Assembly: GCA_017408185.1 (NCBI GenBank)
Contig: JAFQVE010000222.1
Location: 1 to 6,071, forward strand
Length of the DNA stretch: 6,071 nt
Source: Oscillospiraceae bacterium
Lineage (GTDB): Bacteria; Bacillota_A; Clostridia; Oscillospirales; JAAYXM01
Direction of reading: 5' to 3'
Shown: in pieces, positions 1 to 6,015 of the stretch
Numbering within the stretch: the stretch's first letter is position 1
How the letters are laid out: each line of letters opens with the position of its first letter
The notes under the pieces: model-generated
What the model was told of the DNA's origin: nothing
The model's database searches: none
Seen by the model: only the letters and a program-made list of their open reading frames with translations
Program-made: the position numbers and the translations under genes

Positions 1-1421
1 ATTATATTATGAAAGAACCGGGGCTTGCACCGGATGCGCTTATTCCGATTAATCCTGAAAAAACGGACTTATTCGGCGGACGTTGGGAAAGTCTGTGGGT
101 GACGGTTGATCTTGACGGGACAGTGAGTGCCGGAGAGTACAATATTGATATTACGTTTGAGTATTCCGATCGCTTTGATTTTTCAACGGAAATGGGCGAG
201 AGGGATAAGCAGGTTGTGAGTATGACCGTTAATGTAATAGATGCACTTCTGCCGCCGCAAAAAATCAAGCTTACTCAGTGGTTTCATTGCGATTGCATCG
301 CGTCATATTTCAATGTGAAGATCTTTTCCGAAGAGCATTGGGCGTATATGGAAAACTTCATAAAAGTCGCGGTGAAAAACGGAATCAATATGATTTTAAC
401 ACCCATTTTTACTCCGCCGCTTGATACGGAAATCGGGAGTGAGCGCCCGACTGTACAGCTCGTGCGCGTGATGAAAGACGAAGAGAACTACTCATTTGAT
501 TTCACGCTGCTGGATCGCTGGGTGGAAATGTGCCAAAGCTGCGGGATAAAGTATTTTGAAATGGCGCATCTCTTTACTCAATGGGGCGCAAAAGCCACCC
601 CGAAGATCGTTGCACAGGTTGACGGTGAAGAAAAGCGTATATTCGGCTGGGATGTTCCGTCGACGTCCGAAATGTACAAGTCATTCCTATCGCAGTTTTT
701 GCCTGCGCTTGATGCGTATTTAAAGAAAAAAGGTATTGCGGATGTAGTATATTTTCATATTTCCGATGAGCCGCACGGTGATGAAGCAAAGAAAAACTAT
801 ATAAAGGCAAAATCCTTTGTGGAGGAATATCTTTCGGGTTATAAGATTATGGATGCGCTTTCGGATGTTGTATTTTACGATGAGGGAATTGTGAAACTGC
901 CGGTGCCGGCGAGCAACCATATTGCTCCTTTTTTGCAAAAGGATTTGCCTGAACGCTGGACGTATTACTGTATGGGAGAAGGCAAAGGCGTAAGCAACCG
1001 GTTTATTGCGATGCCATCTTACCGCAACCGCGTTATTGCTGAGCAAATGTTTAAGTACAATATCGACGGATTTCTGCAGTGGGGATATAACTTTTATTAT
1101 TCCCAGTTATCCCGTGCGCTTATCAACCCATACGTGATAACGGATGCTGACGGTGCGTTTCAGTCCGGTGATGCATTTTCAGTGTATCCCTACGGTGACG
1201 GTGCGGCAGAGTCTTTGCGTATTATTGTATTTGCCGATGCGTTGCAGGATATGCGCGCGATGGAGCTTCTTGCGTCAAGAATCAGTCATGATAAAGTTGT
1301 GGAGCTTATTGAAAAAGAAGCGGGTATGAGTATAGAGTTTGATCAGTACCCGAAATCGTCAGAATACATTCTGCGCCGCCGTGAAATAATCAACCGAAAA
1401 ATACGTGAGATTTGCAAATAA
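1..1421 (+). CDS. DUF4091 domain protein, glycoside-hydrolase-like (5' partial)
   Basis: The reading frame is open from base 3 to the TAA at 1419-1421. The first ATG is at base 9, but it has no visible ribosome binding site and the text after it (KEPGLAPDALIP) resembles the middle of DUF4091 proteins, which usually run well over 500 residues, so the gene very probably starts upstream. Counting from that ATG there are 470 residues. Residues ~25-80 form a beta-sandwich-like linker region; ~88-365 look like a TIM-barrel catalytic-type domain, with HISDEPH (250-256), whose Asp253/Glu254 are candidate acidic catalytic residues, and DGFLQWGYNFYY (353-364). Residues ~372-425 carry the DUF4091 signature (NPYVITDADGAF, SGDAFSVYPYGDG, then ALQDMRAMELL). 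No signal peptide is visible because the N-terminus is missing. Family members are associated with carbohydrate degradation, but the substrate cannot be told from sequence. Codon use is mixed (AAT and AAC both common), unlike the operon downstream. A terminator follows directly, so it is a separate transcription unit. Confidence 0.85.
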   Translation, partial: YIMKEPGLAPDALIPINPEKTDLFGGRWESLWVTVDLDGTVSAGEYNIDITFEYSDRFDFSTEMGERDKQVVSMTVNVIDALLPPQKIKLTQWFHCDCIASYFNVKIFSEEHWAYMENFIKVAVKNGINMILTPIFTPPLDTEIGSERPTVQLVRVMKDEENYSFDFTLLDRWVEMCQSCGIKYFEMAHLFTQWGAKATPKIVAQVDGEEKRIFGWDVPSTSEMYKSFLSQFLPALDAYLKKKGIADVVYFHISDEPHGDEAKKNYIKAKSFVEEYLSGYKIMDALSDVVFYDEGIVKLPVPASNHIAPFLQKDLPERWTYYCMGEGKGVSNRFIAMPSYRNRVIAEQMFKYNIDGFLQWGYNFYYSQLSRALINPYVITDADGAFQSGDAFSVYPYGDGAAESLRIIVFADALQDMRAMELLASRISHDKVVELIEKEAGMSIEFDQYPKSSEYILRRREIINRKIREICK

Positions 1422-1430
1422 GGTCAGGAT

Positions 1431-1466
1431 ACCGCTTGTTGTTTTTGTCAGCAAGCGGTGTTTTTT
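1431..1466 (+). terminator. Rho-independent terminator after the DUF4091 gene
   Basis: ACCGCTTG (1431-1438) pairs perfectly with CAAGCGGT (1452-1459). The stem can be extended inward by a G-U and two further pairs around a T-rich loop, and it is followed by a T tract (1461-1466). It lies 10 bases after the stop codon and separates the DUF4091 gene from the next operon. Confidence 0.88.
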
Positions 1467-1566
1467 GCGCCTCTTTGTTATTCTTATCACAAAGAAAAAT
1501 ATAAAATAGTGCGTTTCGCCGAGATTTTCAGAATAAAATAAATAAAAATTTGTTGCCTTTCCTCCC

Positions 1567-1595
1567 TTGATAAAAGACGGAATATGTGTTATGAT
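1567..1595 (+). promoter_or_regulatory. Sigma-A type promoter of the prs-kdgK-ldh operon
   Basis: The -35 box is TTGATA (1567-1572) and the -10 box TATGAT (1590-1595), separated by exactly 17 bases, with an extended -10 TG at 1587-1588. Transcription should start near 1602, giving a leader of about 50 bases to the ATG at 1654. That is too short for a classical riboswitch. The leader contains a T6A6 palindrome (1615-1628). The 1422-1566 stretch upstream holds only the terminator and AT-rich spacer. Confidence 0.8.
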
Positions 1596-1653
1596 ATAAG
1601 AGAACTCTTGTGGGGTTTTTTAAAAAACTAATGATGAAAAGGGGATAAGTTAT

Positions 1654-2838
1654 ATGGCAAGTACCTTCAGTGCCGCACCGGATGATAAGATTCCTTATGC
1701 TCCGATAGGTCTCATCACTCTTGACAGCTGCAGAGAGCTTGGCAGCCTTGTTGATGCAAATCTCGTTCAGCAGCGCCGCTACAATGTTGAAAACGGCAAT
1801 GTTCCGCTTCACTTCCCGGCGTATCTTCGCGACAGCTATTGCATTGACCATGCAACTCCGCGTTTTGCGTCGGGCGAAGGAAAGGCTGTGCTTAAGGAAA
1901 CCGTCCGCGGATACGATATCTACATCCTTGCGGATATAAGCAACTACAGCTGTACATACAAAATGTACAATATGGAGTGCCACATGAGCCCGGATGATAT
2001 TTTCCAGGATATTAAGCGTGTTATCGCCGCTATCGGAGGAAAGGCAAGACGTATAAACGTTATCATGCCGCTTCTCTATGAGAGCCGCCAGCACAGAAAA
2101 ACAGGAAGAGAGTCTCTCGACTGCGCACTTGCGCTTCAGGAGCTTGAACACCTCGGCGTTGAGAACATCATCACCTTTGATGCTCACGACCCGCGTGTAC
2201 AGAACGCCATTCCGCTTATCGGCTTTGAAAATGTAAGACCTACATATCAGATTATAAAGGCACTTATCCGTTCAACTCCCGACATTCAGATTGACAAGGA
2301 GCATATGCTTGTTGTCAGCCCGGATGAAGGTGGTATGAGCAGAAGCCTTTACTTTGCAAGTATGCTCGGGCTTAATGTCGGTATGTTCTATAAGCGCCGC
2401 GATTACACAAAAATCGTGAACGGCAAGAACCCGATTATCAGCCACGAATTTCTTGGTGAGAGCGTTGAGGGCAAGGATGTTTTCATCCTCGACGATATGA
2501 TCTCCTCCGGAGAGTCTGTTATCGACATCGCTTATGAGCTTAAGAAGCGCAAGGCAAAGAGGATTTTCGTCGGCGTAACCTTCGGTCTCTTTACCGAGGG
2601 TGCAAAGTCCTTCAATAAAGCATATGAGGACGGCGCGATAACGAAGGTGTTCTCGACCAACCTCAATTACCGTACTGAGGAAATCCTCAATGCACCGTGG
2701 TATGAGAACGTTGATATGTCAAAGTTCCTTGCTCTTATTATGGACACAATGAACCATGACATTTCAATCACATCCCTTCTCAGCCCGGTTGATAAGATAA
2801 AGAAAATTCTTGAAGAACACAGAAAAGAAGTTCAGTAA
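1654..2838 (+). CDS. prs: Ribose-phosphate pyrophosphokinase, long form
   Basis: Cytoplasmic enzyme that transfers pyrophosphate from ATP to ribose 5-phosphate to make PRPP, the precursor for purine, pyrimidine, NAD, histidine and tryptophan synthesis. Landmarks along the 394 residues: RFASGEGK (70-77), corresponding to the RFSDGE element; YESRQHRK (142-149), matching the ATP-site YARQDRK; FDAHDP (175-180) for the VDLHA motif; VVSPDEGGMSRS (220-231); YKRRD (246-250), the flexible-loop Lys-Arg; the PRPP-binding loop VFILDDMISSGES (276-288); and the C-terminal DISITSLL. Typical bacterial Prs is about 310-320 residues; the extra length here is mainly N-terminal (about 1-65) and around 98-112. 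The classical RQDR reads RQHR and the usual DTGGT-like phosphate loop reads SSGES, so this belongs to a divergent subclass, yet the catalytic Lys/Arg and double Asp remain. The ATG at 1654 has AAAAGGGG at 1637-1644. It is the first gene of the operon; the next gene begins 54 bases on. Confidence 0.88.
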   Translation: MASTFSAAPDDKIPYAPIGLITLDSCRELGSLVDANLVQQRRYNVENGNVPLHFPAYLRDSYCIDHATPRFASGEGKAVLKETVRGYDIYILADISNYSCTYKMYNMECHMSPDDIFQDIKRVIAAIGGKARRINVIMPLLYESRQHRKTGRESLDCALALQELEHLGVENIITFDAHDPRVQNAIPLIGFENVRPTYQIIKALIRSTPDIQIDKEHMLVVSPDEGGMSRSLYFASMLGLNVGMFYKRRDYTKIVNGKNPIISHEFLGESVEGKDVFILDDMISSGESVIDIAYELKKRKAKRIFVGVTFGLFTEGAKSFNKAYEDGAITKVFSTNLNYRTEEILNAPWYENVDMSKFLALIMDTMNHDISITSLLSPVDKIKKILEEHRKEVQ

Positions 2839-2839
2839 A

Positions 2840-2861
2840 TTTTTAGTCCGCAAGGACAAAA
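2840..2861 (+). other. Small intercistronic hairpin with GCAA tetraloop
   Basis: GTCC (2846-2849) and GGAC (2854-2857) flank a GCAA loop of the stable GNRA class. The stem can be lengthened by T4/A4 pairing if A2845 is bulged. There is no T tract after it, so it is not a standard terminator. It sits just after the prs stop codon and could stabilise or process the mRNA between prs and kdgK; that role is an inference. Confidence 0.5.
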
Positions 2862-2892
2862 CAATATAAAATTTTAAAGGAGCTGTTTTAAA

Positions 2893-3921
2893 ATGGCAAA
2901 AGTAGTAACATTCGGCGAAATCATGCTCAGACTCAAATCCCCGGGTCTTGAGAGATTTTTCCAGTCCCCGGCATTTGAAGCAACCTTCGGCGGCGGTGAG
3001 GCAAACGTTGCTGTATCCCTTGCAAACTATGGCATGGATGCATCTTTCGTAACTGCTCTTCCGGCAAACGCAATCGGCGATGCTTGTGTTGCAGATGTTC
3101 GTTCCTTCGGCGTTGACACAAAGGACATCATCCGCACAAACGGCAGAATGGGTATCTACTACCTCGAAACAGGTGCAAACCAGCGTGCATCCAAGGTTGT
3201 TTACGACCGTGAGTTCTCCGCTATCGCACTTGCAAAGCCCGGCGATTTTGATTGGGAAAAGATTTTTGACGGTGCAACATGGTTCCACATCACTGGTATC
3301 ACACCGGCTATTTCCGAGTCTGCTGCAGAGCTTGCTCTTGAGTCTGTAAAGGCTGCAAAGAAGCTCGGTGTTACCGTTTCCTGCGACTTCAACTTCCGCA
3401 AGAACCTCTGGAAGTACGGCAAGAGCGCACCGGAAGTTATGTGTGAGCTTGTTAAGTATGTTGATGTCGGTATTGCAAACGAGGAAGACTGCCAGAAGTC
3501 TCTCGGCATCACTGTAGACGTTAAGGTTGAGGACGGCGTTCTCGACACTGCAAAGTATGAGGCTCTTGCACGCAAGGTTCTTGCCGAGTATCCGGATATG
3601 AAGACTCTTGCAATCACTCTCCGTGAGTCCAAGAGCGCAGATACAAACGGCTGGTCTGCATGTCTCTGCGACAGAGATAACTTCTATCTCTCCAGAAAGT
3701 ATATGATCACTGATATCGTTGACCGTGTCGGTGGTGGCGACTCCTTCTCCGGCGGTCTCATCTACGGTCTCAACAACTACGAGAACAAGGAAGATGCTCT
3801 CAACTTCGCTGTTGCAGCATCCTGCCTCAAGCACTCCATCATGGGCGACTACAACCGCGCAACTCTCGCAGAGGTCAAGGCTCTTATGGGTGGCGACGGT
3901 TCCGGCCGTGTTCAGAGATAA
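2893..3921 (+). CDS. kdgK: PfkB family sugar kinase, probable 2-dehydro-3-deoxygluconokinase
   Basis: Probable cytoplasmic kinase that phosphorylates 2-dehydro-3-deoxy-D-gluconate (KDG) to KDPG with ATP, a step in pectin/hexuronate and Entner-Doudoroff-like catabolism. The protein has 342 residues, the usual PfkB size. It opens with [11 protein letters not shown] (4-14), then the substrate-binding glycine motif GGGEANVA (33-40), DFNFRKNLW (165-173), and the ATP/anion-hole signature [12 protein letters not shown] (277-288) with the catalytic base Asp283. [11 protein letters not shown] (311-321) resembles the CLKHxxxGD segment common in KdgK proteins and less so in ribokinase or fructokinase. 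The start is supported by AAAGGAG (2876-2882), 10 bases before the ATG. It lies 54 bases after prs and 32 before the ldh-type gene. Codon choice is strongly biased: all 15 Asn codons are AAC and 21 of 23 Lys codons are AAG, which suggests high expression. Substrate assignment rests on family resemblance; another sugar acid or sugar is possible. Confidence 0.82.
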   Translation: MAKVVTFGEIMLRLKSPGLERFFQSPAFEATFGGGEANVAVSLANYGMDASFVTALPANAIGDACVADVRSFGVDTKDIIRTNGRMGIYYLETGANQRASKVVYDREFSAIALAKPGDFDWEKIFDGATWFHITGITPAISESAAELALESVKAAKKLGVTVSCDFNFRKNLWKYGKSAPEVMCELVKYVDVGIANEEDCQKSLGITVDVKVEDGVLDTAKYEALARKVLAEYPDMKTLAITLRESKSADTNGWSACLCDRDNFYLSRKYMITDIVDRVGGGDSFSGGLIYGLNNYENKEDALNFAVAASCLKHSIMGDYNRATLAEVKALMGGDGSGRVQR

Positions 3922-3953
3922 TTACCTGCTTTTGAAAGGAAGTAAGTTTTAAA

Positions 3954-5039
3954 ATGGCATACATTAATTTAAATGTTGATGCTCTTCGCAAGTACTGCGA
4001 AGATATCTTCTGCAAGCGCGGATACAGCGCTGAAGACAGCAAGGCTATCACCGATGTTCTTCTCACTGCTGACCTTTACGGCATTGAGTCTCACGGTGTT
4101 CAGCGCCTTATCAGATACCACCTCGCTATCGAGGAGGGTTCAATCGTTCCGGACGTTAAGCCGGAAATTGTTCACGAAACTCCGGTTTCCGCAGTTATCG
4201 ACGCTCCGCGTTCTATGGGTCAGGTCGTAGCTAAGAAAGCTATGGAAATGGCTATTGAAAAAGCAAAGAAGACAGGCTTTGGCGTAGTTTGCGTAAAGGG
4301 CTCCAACCACTACGGTATTGCAGGCTACTACACAAAGATGGCTGCAGATGCGGATATGATCGGTATCAGCATGACAAACACAGAGGCTATTGCTATCCCG
4401 ACTTACGGTAAGAAAGCAATGCTCGGAACAAGCCCGATTGCCGTTGCAATGCCGGCTGATCCGGTTGACTTCTGGTTTGATGCTGCTACAACGGTTATCA
4501 CACGCGGTAAGCTTGAGGTTTACAGAAAGAAGGAGCTTCCGCTTCCGCAGGGCTGGGTTGCAGACGAAAACGGTGCAGACTGTGACGATGCAAACCGCGT
4601 TCTCAAGAACATCATCGGCAAGCTCGGCGGCGGTATCTTCCCGCTTGGCGGCTTCGGTGAGGAGACAGGCTCACACAAGGGCTACGGCCTCGGTATAATT
4701 GTTGAGCTCTTCACAGCTATCGCAACAGGCGGCACAACTTCTCCGCACGTTAAGAACAGCGGTAATGCTGACACATCCTTCTGCCTTATGGCTATCGATT
4801 ACGGCATATTCGGCGATAAGAAGGAAATGAAGGCTCGTATGTCCAACCTTCTCCAGGAGCTTCGTGAGAGCCCGAAGGCTGACGGCCACGACAGAATCTT
4901 CACCCACGGTGAAAAGGAAGTTGAGTCCAAGGCTCAGAAGCTCATCGACGGTGTTCCGGTCAACGAAAAGACACTTCAGGAGCTCCGCGACATCGGTGCT
5001 TCCCAGGGTCTCAACTTTGACGACTACTTCACACTTTAA
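3954..5039 (+). CDS. Ldh family (type-2 malate/L-lactate dehydrogenase) oxidoreductase
   Basis: NAD(P)-dependent 2-oxo acid / 2-hydroxy acid oxidoreductase of the Ldh_2 superfamily, which includes malate, L-lactate, ureidoglycolate and sulfolactate dehydrogenases and 2,3-diketo-L-gulonate reductase (YiaK); this fold is unrelated to Rossmann-type LDH. Its 361 residues match family length. Visible landmarks: ADLYGIESHGVQRL (39-52) with the conserved Ser46-His47, VKGSNHYGIAGYY (114-126) including His119, the nucleotide-binding LGTSPIAVAMPA (157-168), DAATTVITRGKLE (176-188), and ETGSHKGYGLG (237-247) with Lys242. The exact substrate cannot be read from sequence. Its place directly behind kdgK suggests a keto-sugar-acid reductase feeding KDG formation, but malate or lactate dehydrogenase remain possible. 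The ATG has AAAGGAAG (3935-3942) upstream, and the 14-base initiation region is identical to that of kdgK. It is the last gene of the operon, followed by a terminator. Confidence 0.87.
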   Translation: MAYINLNVDALRKYCEDIFCKRGYSAEDSKAITDVLLTADLYGIESHGVQRLIRYHLAIEEGSIVPDVKPEIVHETPVSAVIDAPRSMGQVVAKKAMEMAIEKAKKTGFGVVCVKGSNHYGIAGYYTKMAADADMIGISMTNTEAIAIPTYGKKAMLGTSPIAVAMPADPVDFWFDAATTVITRGKLEVYRKKELPLPQGWVADENGADCDDANRVLKNIIGKLGGGIFPLGGFGEETGSHKGYGLGIIVELFTAIATGGTTSPHVKNSGNADTSFCLMAIDYGIFGDKKEMKARMSNLLQELRESPKADGHDRIFTHGEKEVESKAQKLIDGVPVNEKTLQELRDIGASQGLNFDDYFTL

Positions 5040-5051
5040 TACAAGTACAAC

Positions 5052-5085
5052 AAAAGCCTTTTCCGCTTGCCGGAAAAGGCTTTTT
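5052..5085 (+). terminator. Strong terminator between convergent ldh-type gene and merR
   Basis: AGCCTTTTCCG (5055-5065) pairs perfectly with CGGAAAAGGCT (5071-5081) around a 5-base loop, and three more A-T pairs extend it at the base to about 14 bp. A T tract (5081-5085) follows on the + strand. Read on the - strand it begins about 10 bases after the merR stop and ends in TTTTG, so it can serve both convergent units, though more weakly for merR. Confidence 0.92.
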
Positions 5086-5094
5086 AACATTTTC

Positions 5095-5859
5095 TCATTC
5101 AATTATCGCAATTATCTGTGTGATGAATTTGCTTTTGTCCTTGTGCTGGGGAGGTCCTTCAAGATAGAGATTGCGGAATACGCCTGTAAGCTTTATATCA
5201 TTTTCTTCTGCATATACAATAAGCTTTTTTCGTGCCTCGGGAATATCCTCATACGCCCCGTGGTGGAAAAAGGATATTGCGGGAAGCTCCGGAACGCTTT
5301 CGATATACTCCCCGCAGCTTCCGGCGGGCACGGCAACGCAGTATGAAACCTCTTCGGGGGCATTTGCAGAATATTGGGTAAAATACATTCGTTTTGTTGT
5401 ATCGGTTCCGTATTTTTTCATAGCTTCAAGAGCCGTGTCTCTTAAAAGATTTGTCTTGTCGGCAATTGAAATGGAATTATATGTACGGCAGTAAATTGTC
5501 TGCGGCTCAATGGAAATCTCCCTGATAATGCTGCCTTGCTTGTGTGTACGCTCTTTTAATTTTTCTATGGTAAGGTTAAGCTCATCCCTCATTTTTTCAA
5601 GCCGATGTAACATTGGTTGCAAATCAGTCTTACCGCTGTAATACTCGCGGATTTCATCAAGGGTAAGTCCTAAATTTTGCAGTATGCGAATTGTACGTAC
5701 TTTGGTAAAGGTATCAATGGTATAATATCTGTTTCCGGTGCTGCCGTCTTTTTTATCCGGTATAATAAGGCCTTTTGCCTCATAACCCAATATTGTTTTT
5801 CTGGTAATACCAACCGCTTTCGCAATCTCACCAATGGAAAATAAATTCTTTTCGTTCAT
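5095..5859 (-). CDS. MerR family transcriptional regulator with GyrI-like effector domain
   Basis: DNA-binding regulator resembling the BmrR/BltR type. From the chosen start it has 254 residues. LFSIGEIAKAVGITRKTILGYEAKGLI (6-32) is the MerR winged helix-turn-helix, followed by NRYYTIDTF (43-51), a second helical part, and a probable dimerising coiled coil at about 78-106 (LHRLEKMRDELNLTIEKLKE). Residues ~112-254 look like a GyrI-like/AraC effector-binding domain, with FFHHGAYEDI (197-206) and NLYLEGPP (230-237) with the acidic residue that often contacts cationic ligands. No cysteine pattern for metal sensing is evident. An earlier in-frame ATG exists at 5874, but it has no ribosome binding site; the ATG at 5859 has a G-rich GGGGCG about 7 bases upstream and gives a normal MerR N-terminus, so I prefer it. 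It points away from the secreted-protein gene across a shared control region and probably regulates both. The ligand is unknown. Confidence 0.88.
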   Translation of the reverse strand: MNEKNLFSIGEIAKAVGITRKTILGYEAKGLIIPDKKDGSTGNRYYTIDTFTKVRTIRILQNLGLTLDEIREYYSGKTDLQPMLHRLEKMRDELNLTIEKLKERTHKQGSIIREISIEPQTIYCRTYNSISIADKTNLLRDTALEAMKKYGTDTTKRMYFTQYSANAPEEVSYCVAVPAGSCGEYIESVPELPAISFFHHGAYEDIPEARKKLIVYAEENDIKLTGVFRNLYLEGPPQHKDKSKFITQIIAIIE

Positions 5860-5927
5860 AAAAAAACGCCCCATTTACAACGTAAAATAACTTTTTAGCC
5901 TTTTTTTGGAAAATTTCAAAAAAACAC

Positions 5928-5958
5928 TTGCATCGTACCCACGGGTACGGTGTATACT
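5928..5958 (+). promoter_or_regulatory. MerR-type promoter with 19-bp spacer, driving the secreted-protein gene
   Basis: A -35 box TTGCAT (5928-5933) and a -10 box TATACT (5953-5958) are separated by 19 bases instead of 17. Overlong spacers of 19-20 bp are the hallmark of promoters activated by MerR-family proteins, which twist the DNA to realign the boxes. The spacer contains a perfect dyad. Transcription should start near 5965, about 50 bases before the ATG at 6016. Confidence 0.8.
5931..5952. promoter_or_regulatory. Probable MerR operator, palindrome in the promoter spacer
   Basis: CGTACCC (5934-5940) and GGGTACG (5943-5949) form a perfect 7-bp inverted repeat around AC. The symmetry continues to CA/TG at the ends after one mismatch (5931-5932 with 5951-5952). 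The site sits almost centrally between the -35 and -10 boxes of the + promoter, as expected for a MerR dimer, and next to a merR gene, its most likely binder. It lies at the extreme 5' end of the predicted merR transcript, so binding could also limit merR transcription. Confidence 0.82.
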
Positions 5959-5959
5959 C

Positions 5960-5988
5960 ATTTTAGCATACGGCTTGATATTTTTCAA
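5960..5988 (-). promoter_or_regulatory. Divergent promoter reading into merR
   Basis: On the - strand, TTGAAA (5988-5983) and TAAAAT (5965-5960) are 17 bases apart, with an extended -10 TG at 5968-5967. The predicted start near 5953 places the dyad operator just downstream of it and gives a leader of about 95 bases before the merR ATG. A weaker alternative, TTGAAA at 5919-5914 with TAAAAA at 5897-5892 (16-bp spacer), cannot be excluded. Confidence 0.62.
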
Positions 5989-6015
5989 GACCAAAAAAGA
6001 AAGAAGGAATTTATA

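Noticed and set aside
1596..1653. A riboswitch or attenuator upstream of prs
   Set aside because: The predicted leader is only about 50 bases and contains just a T6A6 palindrome, with no terminator-antiterminator pair.
1528..2187. A 219-codon open frame on the - strand opposite prs
   Set aside because: It covers the prs promoter and first half of prs and has no domain signature; the + strand gene explains the region fully.
2840..2861. A transcription terminator after prs
   Set aside because: The core stem is only 4 bp and no T tract follows, so read-through into kdgK is expected.
2764..3834. A 356-codon open frame on the - strand opposite kdgK
   Set aside because: It lies antisense to kdgK, which has clear PfkB motifs. 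Its Cys/Val/Leu-rich translation has no recognisable domain, and it results from the biased codon use of the true gene.
5860..5874. merR start at the earlier ATG (5874)
   Set aside because: There is no ribosome binding site before it, whereas the ATG at 5859 has a G-rich element at suitable distance and yields a normal MerR N-terminus.
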